NCBI GenBank assembly: GCA_032622095.1
Contig: CP136067.1
Span: 122,239,030 to 122,303,029 of the forward strand
Length of the DNA stretch: 64,000 bases
From: Siphonodentalium dalli
Lineage: Eukaryota; Mollusca; Scaphopoda; Gadilida; Siphonodentaliidae
Direction of reading: 5' to 3'
Below are positions 41,901-53,900 of the stretch, piece by piece. The notes under the pieces are model-generated. The model had not been told where the DNA came from. It searched no databases and saw nothing but the letters and a program-made list of their open reading frames with translations. Each line of letters opens with the position of its first letter. Position 1 is the stretch's first letter. The position numbers were made by a program, and so were the translations under genes.

Positions 41901-44900
41901 TTATTAGGGAGAAACAGACTGTTATTAGGGAGAAGTCATATTGGCCGAAGTTTGATTTTATGATTTAGTCTCTAAGATCAAAGAAATGCTTAGATAATAA
42001 TTCCAACGCATGGCCATAGGTCATTTGTGACCCGCCATATCAAATCCAGTCGGAAGTCGGCATTTTTTTACCCTGTGCCAATGCATTCTCTTATATATGC
42101 GAGTCGACCATAGGTCGCCTCGCATATATAAGAGAATGCATTGGCCTAACAATTTTTTACAATTTTAATAATTTTTTCTTGTATTCTTTAACAATTTTAT
42201 AATTTCACCCATACAGAGCCCCAGACAAACATGAGCAGACGACACGCTTCTATATGCTTCTATATATGTGTGGGGCTCCCTGCAGGGTAGTGGATGTTTT
42301 TTATTTTATGTCCTAAAAATTGTAAGAAACATTTATTTAAAAAAAATGATAAAAAATTGTTAGGCCAATGCATTCTCTTATATATGCGAGGCGACCTATG
42401 GTCGACTCGCATATATAAGAGAATGCATTGGCACAGGGTAAAAAAATCCCGACTTACAGCTGGATTTGATATGGCGGGTCACATTTGTTGTACTTATTAT
42501 CTAATCCGTTAATTAATATGAATCATTCTGCACTTGTTTTATCTGCTGTCTGCTTTTATTTCCTTAGCATCCCTCCAGATTATTAAACAGTGATATTCTA
42601 ACCATGAAGTGTTAGCCACCAAACCCATCATTGTTTTTATGCGCCATTACTTGAGTATGTTTTTTTGTATTCAGATAAGCCATTTGCTCCTGAGGGCCCA
42701 CTGACCGCATCAGACATCAACGGTGATACTCTCACCCTGAAGTGGCAGCCACCAAAAGACACTGGTGGTGAACCCGTCAGCAATTACATCGTCGAGAAGA
42801 AGAAGAAGGGAGCACCCAAATGGACGAAAGTCAGCAGTCTGCTCTCATCGCCCGAGTGCAACGTCAGAAATTTGGAGGTCGGAGAGGAATATGAGTTCCG
42901 TGTCATGGCCGAGAATTCCCAGGGTGTCAGCGTACCACTGGAAACAGATACGGCAGTCCTGGCTAAACTGCCATGGGGTAAGTATGGTTATATCCATACT
43001 TTTCAATGAGAAATTGTGGTATATTGGATTGACTTTGTCTGTCTGGACATATATATCTCAGCTGTACAGTAATGCCCTAAATAATTGACTCCTTAACCAC
43101 AGCAGAATTATGGGTAACTTTTCAGTCGGAAAATATGGCTTGTTCAATGTTGCCATTCATCGGAAATAAATCATGAAAAGTTACCCATAATTCTGCTGTG
43201 GTTAAGGAGTGGATTATTTAGGGTATTACTGTACTTAATATAATGACAGAAGATTGTCCAGTTTTAGTGACTGTACACAAAATTATAAATTCCATCGATG
43301 TGGCAGGCTTCATTGCTGTACATCATCACATGAAGTTGGCAAGTTTTTGTTGATTATTATCACAGAACATCGCACATGATATACTGGCTAATAATTGATG
43401 GCCTCGGTAATGTATTTATTTCATGATTTATTGGCCAATGAGATATGATTGTGGTTGTGTTTATTTTTTGTCACAGGTTACTTGAAATGAATAGTATTAA
43501 ATTTCATAATTAAACTCTTCTAGATCCACCAAGTGCCCCAAGTTCACCAAAGGCCGTCGGAACCACGGAGGATTCGATTACAATAGAATGGGAGCCCCCA
43601 CTCAAAGATGGTGGCGCTCCTATCAAGGGCTACATTGTTGAGAAGAGGCCAAGGGGAGAGAAGAAATGGGTGAAGTAAGTGATCACATCTACTTGAAAAT
43701 AGTGTTGAAATGACTAGGGTTTTTCGTAGTCGACTAATAGACAGTCATAAATCGGGTCGAAGTCGACAATCCCCTATTCCCATGGAAAACATCCCTTTTA
43801 CTATGTGACATTGAGTACTAAATAAAATAACGAGAAATTTACCTAATGATAATGTCTTTTGATCTACCCAACATTGTCAACAAATGTAGTAAGTATCTAC
43901 CTTTAACCCTTTGAGTGCCAGGTCAGATTTTTGTAACGACCCATATACCCTGTGCCAGTGCATTCTCTTATATATGCGAGTCGACCATAGGTCGCCTCGC
44001 ATATATAAGAGAATGCATATGATGAAAAATAACAAATGATGAAAAATTGTTAGGCCAATGCATTCACTTATATATGCGAGGCAACCTATGGTCGACTCGC
44101 ATATATAAGAGAATGCATTGGCACAGGGTATATGGGTTGTTACAAAAATCGGACCTGGCACTCAAAGGGTTAAATCAAACTGATTGAGCCAAAATATAAT
44201 ATTTAAATCATCATCCTTCTCTCCATTTTATGGGTGTGATTTTCATGATTTGTTTCCTGCAGAGCTAACATCGGGGAGGTTCTGGATCCAGAATACACCG
44301 TCAGGGGCCTCAAGGAGGGTCAGGCATACGAGTTCAGAGTGGCAGCCGTCAATAAGGCTGGACCTGGCGAATACGCCGAGACAGAGGAGTCTATCAAAGC
44401 ATTACCTCCACCAGGTCAGAATATTTCATCTTTCTTAACCCTTCCAAGACTGGAGCTTTTTGAAATTTTGTGAAAACCCTGTGCCAATGCATTCTCTTAT
44501 ATATGTGAGTCTCCACATTGGCCTAACAATATTTACCTTGACCTTGCAGGCCAGTGTATTCTCTTATATTTTATATGCGAGGCTTCCTATGGGAGTCTTG
44601 TATATATAAGAGAATGCACTGGCACAGGATATTTAATGCTGCACCAGCGCAGCTCCCATCATGAAAGGGTTAATCCTTTCTATACTACAGCATCATTGAC
44701 AAGTGGTTCCCTTAGGAAATGTTCAGATATTAAGTTCAACAAATGATCATTTCCCTCCAATGAATCATTCTGCTCTTGTATTATCTGTTTTTCTGTCTGT
44801 TGTCTGCTTTTATTACCCGAAGACCCCTCTAAATGAATAATAGACTGTTCCAATATATACTTTTATAACTGAGTGGGAAAATCCATTTAGTATAGAAAGG

Positions 44901-47900
44901 GTTAAGGTGGCAATGAGTATTTATAAAAAATTTGTTTACTAGTAATAGCATTTTTTAGCATAAAAATGTGAGGTCAATTCATTCAGCAGTTTAGACCAAG
45001 ATTTATATTCTAAATCATGATATAGTTTGCAGTTTTAAATTGATATTCATGATTTGTAATATAATTTGTACATGTAAACTTCTTTCCAGAAAATTTAAAA
45101 CAATTGGATGAAATACGCCAGGTTTGAAAACGTATTAGTGGACTGATGCCCAAAAAAGTTGTTTGATTTGAAATTTAACCCTTTCAGTGCCAAGTCCGAT
45201 TTTTGTATCAACCCATATTTCCTTGATCATTTTTCAAATTTATTGATTATAATAATGTGATAAATTGATGGAAAGAGCTCTAAGAGCTCTTTCCATCAAT
45301 GTATCACATTATTATAATCAATAATAAGTAACGAGGGCTTTGTTGTTTATTTCGAGGAATAATACCGCATCAGATGAATTCAGCCCAAATATATTGACAT
45401 GTGTCGAGGGTCCAGCCCCCTTCATAAGAGCTCTTTCCATCAATGTATCACATTATTATAATCAATAAATTTGAAAAATGATCAAGGAAATATGGGTTGA
45501 TACAAAAATCAGACTTGGCACTGAAAGGGTTAATGAATACATGAGCCAATAAGTCATATGTAGTGATTACTTTGAAATAACATGCTCAATTTTCATTATT
45601 TCAGTTGCACCTAAGATACCATCTGACTTCACTGGCAGAGAAGTTGTTGCTAAAGTTGGTGAAAAATTCAAGATTGAGATTCCGTTCTCAGCTGGAAACC
45701 CAACGCCAACTGCAACCTGGACTCGGGTACGTGGACTCATGTTTGTACATACTTGGAGAGATCTTTGAACCTAAACCCCTGTTTCAATTTTTATATGGCT
45801 GTTATGTTTTGCACTGTCAGTGACCAAAGGAAATTACATTTGTCAGTGAGCAAAGTAATTTTAAATAACAGCTCAGTGTTCCAGTGGTTAGCATGTCAGA
45901 CTTGTATTCGCTGTAAACGCATCGATATGGATTCGCAGCGCGTCGCCGGTCATTGAGTTTTCACACAGCAGTGGTTTGGCCGCTTTGAGCGACGTGCAAT
46001 TGTCGGATTGCTCGCTGTTTCAAAAAACCTCCACCAAGTCGTGACCCTTGAGCAAAGTCGCTCGCACTGTGTCGGCTTCGCATCACTCATGCGTTAAACG
46101 AGTACCAGTCAGCTTGTCATACTGATGAGTATCAGAGCATGTTCTGATCAAACTAGAGCAGCGCCTGCAATGGCTGCAGCCGGTTCATTGGCTGGCTAGT
46201 GCAAATGACTGGGGTAATATTGTACCAAGCGTGTTAGAGCAAGAAATTTGTTAATCGCTATATAAAACTGGTCATTATTATTAATATTGTCAGTGACCAA
46301 AGAAAATTACATTTGGCCAAAACGCAACTAAACTTTCAATGCTATGCAAGCAATTACCTAACAATTTTTTATCATTTTTTTTAATAAATGTTTCTTACAT
46401 TTTTTAGGACATAAAATAAAAAACATCCATTACCCTGCAGGGAGCCCCACACATATATAGCAGCATATAGAAGAGTGTTGTCTGCTAATGTTTGTCTGGG
46501 GCTCTGTATGGGTAAAATTATAAAATTGTTAAAGAATACAAGAAAAAATTATTAAAATTGTAAAAAATTGTTAGGCCAATGCATTCTCTTATATATGCGA
46601 GGCGACCTATTGTCGACTCACATATATAAGAGAATGCATTGGCACAGGGTAAAAAAATTACCTCTCGGCATATTACCATATCTCACGTAAAGATGCATAA
46701 TCGATTCGATGGTCCCCATATCATCCAGGTACAACAGCCTAATTTCACAAAAACCTTTCTTGATATATATCCCCTAATTTGCAGAAATTAAATTGAATAA
46801 TCCAGGTGACTAATGGGTGAACATCACTAACTTTAACTGGGAAACTTCAATCTGATCATAGGTCTCCCATATCAGTTGAGGTCCCCAGAGGGGGGATTTG
46901 GCTAAATTCACCCTCTGGGGACCTCATTCTGCAAATGTCAGACACACTAAATCCAGGCTTGTTTATCTAATTCTTTTTTTTTCTTCAAATCAATGAGGGA
47001 GGGAGGGTTTTATTTTTATTTTTTTCTGCGCATAGTAAGCATGGTACCTTCCTCTGTCTAGTAATAACCAGAAAGGTAGAGGGAACTGTTATGCATATAA
47101 ACTCATTTAGTCTTATATAAAAATGACATTGTACTACCAGTGTATGACTGGGATTACCTAACATTATATAATGCCCCTGACATTAACTACTGTTATTGTT
47201 GTCTAGAAACTGATACCTCCCCATTCTAATATGTGATCCTGAATTTAGTCCTGTGCCTTTCAATTGTATAAAGTTACAATTAGTGTAAGTTGTTCACAAT
47301 GACTAATTGTAAGAAGAGCATGAGGATCAGCTAATCATTTTCTTAATTGTAGTCATCTACTTCATGATGTAAGCCTGCAAGTCACTTTTTAACACATTAC
47401 ATGTTAGAGCTCAATGCACACTAATATTCAACACATATCTGCTATGGACATGTTGATAAAATAAAAAAAATAAAAAAATAAAATTCAATGCGGCGGGGCC
47501 TGAGAACCAAAACCTTTTTTTTTTTGGCCTTATCTTCTAAATGTGTCATTTTCTTTCTAGGGTGGAGTGACTGTGAATGCAGATGATCGAATCAAGTTCG
47601 ATGCTCAGTCTGATAGATATGTTCTAGATTGCAAATCGGCGGTAAAGGATGATGCTGGAAAATACACCCTCACCCTACACAACGATAAGGGAACCGACTC
47701 TGCTTCAGTCAACCTTGTTGTACATGGTAAGTTTTTTCAGTAGCAATTAACCCTTTACCCAACAGAACGGCCCTGTGCCAATGCATTCTCTTGTATATGC
47801 GAGTCGACCATAGGTCGCCTCGCATATATAAGAGAATGCATTGGCTTAACACATATTAAATAGATAAAATTGTCAAAGAATGTAGAAAAATATTATACAA

Positions 47901-50900
47901 ATTATTAAAAAATGTAAGAAAAAATTATAAAATTGTTAAAGAATGTAAGAAAAAATGGTAAAAAGTGTTAAGGCCAATGCATAGGCCATAGGTCGCCTCG
48001 CATATATAAGAGAATGTATTGGCATAACTGTAACCATCACAATGTGGTCAATGAACCGGTTCCAATGATATCCATATTTGTATGTTGTTATTGAGACAGA
48101 CCGAAGATATTTTAGGCTGTTGAAGCTTTTTTTGGGCGTTTTTTGCCGTTTTGTTGGGTAAAGGGTTAATACTTGGATTTCTATTCACTTTCAAAAATTA
48201 ATTTAGATTAATCCAGACAATCTTCTCTTGTTCTTAACTTCCATATATTTTTTCACCACCAATATTTAATGTGTGTTATACTTAGGCATTTTATTTTTTA
48301 TTACACGCTTGTTCCTAGAATTACAGTGTTATTGCTGTTCCATATTTACAAATCTGTATGGAACGTACGTTCCATACGCATATGGAACGTACGTTCCATA
48401 CGCATCTCGTTGACGTAAAATGACGTACATGACGTTCGCTTCAACCATGAAACTGGAACTATTTAAATAAAAGAATCATCACACATGACAAACATGCCCT
48501 GTATGAGCCTAAATAAACCTTCTGATCCTGTATTTTTAATGCACGGATTCTCATTCTATCCTTCCGCGACAGCACTCGTGCCGTATCGACAAACCCATTT
48601 ACACATCGTGTCGTTCTGTGTATGTATTACTTGGTTTACAGCTTTCCCTACCCAAACAAAAGCTGATTGTCAAAAAAAATAAAATTTGAATTTTCGGTCC
48701 ACTGGGAATATTAATCCAGACATATTAAAAAACATTGAAGAAAGTATAAGTTTGCTAAGATATACAACATCAATTGAACAGCGAAGCCTACTAGCGATCA
48801 TTATGGTATTGAATGTCAATGACAACAAGACAGTCTTTGATATTGGCGATATTTTTTTATCTATCAATAGTCTTGCTTTAAACACATCCAAATAAAAAAA
48901 ATATATTTGCCTATGCAAGTGGACAGGCCAAACATAGCTATAGGTGATATGGTGGCTTGTTTTAGATGAGGAGATTATTATACAGCAAGTATTTTATTTC
49001 TCCCGACCCTATTGTTTGACAATTGAATTTTTTTTTTTAATTATACAGATTTTTTTATTATTATTTTTCCTCCAACCTCCCCTACCTTTTAGCCAAAACA
49101 ATCCGTAAGCCAAGTAATAAAAAATGTGTTTTAAGCCAGTTTTTTTTTTACTAAAACATTTTTTAACTAAATAAAAGGCCTTCTAGATCAATCTGCCAGA
49201 AAAACTTCTCAACCCACGTTCTATTTTGTTACAATAGATGTTCCTGCTAAACCCGAGGGCCCCTTGGATGTCAGCAGTGTGACACCAGATGGCTGTGTGC
49301 TTAACTGGACACCACCACGTGTAAGTATGTCAAATATCTGGTGCTAACGTCGATCTAACACTGGATTGGAAGATCGCTTAATGAGTCTACAATCTTATAT
49401 CAGAGTTTTAATGCTTTTCATATTTACCTAAAAACTGTTGCCATGAAGTTTGGCAGCAGATATAGAAAAGGATTTTGTCCGTAAGTCTGTCTGTCTGTAA
49501 CAATTTTGACTTTGGAGCTCTTTATCTCCGTTGTTATAGGTCATATTTGAATTTTCTTTCGTATACTTATGAACATCCATTGGGGATGGAATGGGTTTCT
49601 TCCATACATTTGATGCAAGCCTGAGGTTAGTGTGCCTGTCATATACAGAATGAGGTCCCCTGAGGGTGAATTTAGTAATGCTATCCCGCATAGCAGGCTA
49701 GCATCACTAAATTCAACCCCTGGGGACCTCATTCTGCATGGCATCATCAGCTATGGGAGACATAGAATCAAATTGAAGTTCCCAAATATGAATATTGTGA
49801 TGTACACCCATTGAGAACCTCGATTATGCCATGTGTCATCTGCCAATTTGGGGATATGGAGAAACTAAACTAAAAAAGAAATAGAATCTATGTGAAGAAG
49901 TTTCTGAAGAAATTTGATAATAGAGAAACATTCAAGAGAAGATGAGGCCAAAGCAGAATGAGGTCCCCAGACGGTGAATTTAGCGATGCTATCCCACTAT
50001 GTGGGACAGCGTCACTAAATTCACCCTCTGGGGACCTCATTCTACAAATGACAGGCACACTATGACTTAACTTAATTCAGCATTTGATTCTTAAAAAATT
50101 AAATGGATTTTAAGCCCTGAAGTTCAAAATATCTGGAACAAACCACCGGAGCTTTTTCAACTGTAAATAATGTATATACGTTTTCTTATGTCCCATGAAT
50201 ATTCACTCAGAATAAAGCATCACTTATTTGCTTAAATCGTTTTCTCATTGATCAATATCTTGACTGGAATGTATGTATGACAAATGAAACATGTTTGTAT
50301 TACACGTACAATGTCTCTTCATTTATAGGATAATGGCGGCTCTCCGGTTTCCAACTACCTTGTTGAGAAACAGGATTTGGCAACTGGTAAATGGGAGCCA
50401 TGTAGCAAGTTTGTGCGTAACATCCCGTACGAGGTTATGGGTCTCAATGAGGGTCATGAGTACAAGTTCCGAGTATCAGCCGAGAACGAGCATGGTCTGA
50501 GTGAACCACTGGAGACAACAATGCCCACCGTAGCTCAGCATGCTTACAGTAAGTATCTTATTACACGCAGCCGATGTGCCACTCATATTCATTCAACTTT
50601 AACCCTTTTCCCAACAGAAGGGCCCTGTGCCAATGCATTCTCTTATATATGCGAGTCGACCATAGGTCGCCTCGCATATATAAGAGAATGCATTGGCTTA
50701 ACACATTAAAAGTTATAAAATTGTTAAAGAATGTAAGAAAAATTGGTAAAAACAGATTTTTATTAGGCCAATGCATTCTCTTATATATGCGAGGCGACCT
50801 ATGGTCGACTCGCATTTATAAGAGAATGCATTGGCACAGGGCATAACTGTAACCATCACAATGTGGTCAATGAACCGGTTCCGATGATATCCATATTTGT

Positions 50901-53900
50901 ATGGTGTTATTGAGACAGACCGAAGATATTTTAGGCTGTTGAAGCTTTATATTGGCGTTTTTGGCCGGTTTGTTGGGTAAAGGGCTAAGGCTATTTATTC
51001 AACTTATTCTAATTCCTGCAATTTATCCACTGGGAATCAAATAACAACTAAAAGATAGTCTTTGGATATAAAATTTTATTAAAGATGCATTCATGGTTCT
51101 AGACCTTATGATGATATATTAGTACAGTAATGCCCTAAGTAATCGACTCCTTAAACACAGAAGAATTATGGGTAATTTTTCAGGATTTAGTCAGAAATAT
51201 GAGAGCTTTCCGATGAATGGCAACAAGCCATGTTCCTGAAAAATTACCCATAATTCTGCTGTGGTTAAGGAGTCGATTATTTAGGGCATTACTGTATAAC
51301 GGTTTTATCATTCAATTCCTGTCATCTTATGTTATTTTCAGGGTTCGCGCTGCCACTTGCCAAATTTGCCAATGGCAAAAATAATTTACATTTGGCAAAA
51401 TATATTTTCATTTGGCAAAAGATTTGGCAAGTCACTTTCTAAATTCTCAAGAATGAAAACTGTTGGTCACCATGGCATTTATTTCAGGAAAGCATTGTTA
51501 TTAGGCCATTAAAAATTGAAGTCTGGGTTCACGGGCGCTGCCCGCATCACTAAAAGTCTGCCACATCAAAACTATTTATCGCAATCTCAATTTCCCCCCC
51601 CCCCTCCTTACGCTAGTGATAGGGACTTATTTTTGGATCACCGGTCACATTTTTAAGAGCACCGGGGACTGGTCATATTTCTAAGAGCACCGGTTATATT
51701 TACTTCCGTTGACAAAGCACATGCTCTAATATTATCGTTTGTCTATTTTCCGCAATTTTGGACTAATTAAAATGGGAAAATGAGTTTGTTTTCTGTGTGC
51801 ATTACGTCAGGGATCACAGTTATCCTGCAGTGGAGTGTATATGGAGGATTAACTGAAGGAACATCTGTTGGTGAACTTTATGAGACAATAAAAATTAAAA
51901 TTTAATAAATCTGATGATTTTGGCGAAATCCCGAAAATTCCAAACGATTTGAAAGACATGTTTTGATAGCAATGGTGGGTTAGTACCAGGGATACCAGTT
52001 ATCTTTTTGTTAATTAAAAAATAAAAATGAAGTTATTCACAATTACTTTCTTCTTCTTGAAGTTACTCCCAATGAATTCAACCAATTTATCAGAACTGTC
52101 ACTTTGACACCACATGCACAGACATGTACCCACATCAGCAGCCATCAGTACAAAAGTATAATGGTATAAACCTGTTTATAGGATTCTTGTGGAACACTAG
52201 AAAAATAACTTCAGTGTCACTGAGAATTGTTCCCGATGGTGGATATTCATGGGCGTTGCAGTAAATAAATACATGCAGAGAACAATTTATGGCACTGCTA
52301 CATTTGAATCAGCTTTCTCAGAATTCCTAATTCAATTGTCAGAATTTTTTGTAATTTGAGTGGTGTGTGTTTCTCTACATGTGTGGTTACATTGTACAGT
52401 TCTGATATTTGGTGGGAGACATTGAGCGGTTCTGACTTTATAAACCATATCCCTCACCCTATCATGAATAGAACCAGACAAAACTCATGCTATGCCTTTC
52501 CTCAAATTTGGCTCAATAGCCATTTAGAGCCATGCTTTGGGAATTAGGGCAACAGAGGTGTCAGAATATTCCCAAGTATTGAGCCATACATGTGATTTAA
52601 TACACAGAGACAAGTTGTATTACCTGGAATCATGAAAAAAGATTATTCGATTTTGAGGTATGTTTTGAAGAATTTAAAATAAATAATAAATATAAAAAGC
52701 CTCCCTCCCTCATCAAAAAATTTAGACATAATTGCCCGTGAACCCAGACTTTAATTTGTAATGGCCTTAGTGGTGGTCTATAAGGTTAGGAAATGTTAAC
52801 ATCTTTATCAAGATGCAGTTAATCTGATAGCATTACTATCGATGAGATTACTATATTATTTATTGTTGTGGTGTTTACATATAGATAATCCTCTTTTGTA
52901 TTTGCCCTTCTGGCAAAGCAAACCTTCAATAATCGTATTGGTCGATATATGGTTTGTTGTTCTAGATAAATGACAGTAGAGAAGCGAGAATTATTAATTA
53001 TTAACTGCTTTTCTATCTATCTATAACAAAAGTTTTTTTGAAACAGCGCTTGTCGAAATATAAGACTCAATTTTGGAGAAACTTATAGCAATTTGTAAAA
53101 GAATTTGGCAAAAAATATTTTCATTTGGCCAAAAAATTGCAGTCCAGCGCGAACCCTTGTTATTTTATACAATAGAATCTAAAAAAAAGTTAAACAGTTT
53201 TCGAAAAATTGATCTGAAACCCTGAACACATCTTTATATATTTATTTCCTCATTTTAGCCAGTCCTGACGCACCTGGAGAACTTGCGGTCACGGATGTTG
53301 ACGAGAGTTCCGTGACCCTCGGATGGAGTGCACCTAAGAGCGATGGTGGCAAGAAGCTGCAAGGGTACATGATAGAATACAAGGAAGCCGACAGCAATAG
53401 ATGGATACCATTCAATGATCTGCCCAACAGAGACACTCAGTGTAAAGGTGTGTGTCTTTAACATCTTATTACATAATGGATTCTCCCATTCAGTTATAAA
53501 AGTATACAATGGAATGGTCTATTGTTCATTTGGAGGAGTGTTTAGGAAATATGAGCAGACGACAGACAGAACACATATAATATTATTGCAGAAGGAGTCC
53601 TATTAATTGGTGGAAAAAGTTCAGATAATAAGTTCAACAAATGACATATTCCTAAATATCTACATGTTAAAGACATATTATGGACTTGTTCAGGTTTGTG
53701 AAACTGATAAGTTAGTATTCAGGCGATATGTTAACTGGAGGAATGTAGCATTTTAGTAACATCACCCAAAATTTCAAGCAAATCGACCGTATCACTCCAT
53801 AGAAATCATCGTCTGAACTACCCTCAATTGTAAATATTTACTTCTCGATTCGGGATGCAACTATCTGCGATAAACTAACGAAAACGATTTCACCTTCGAA

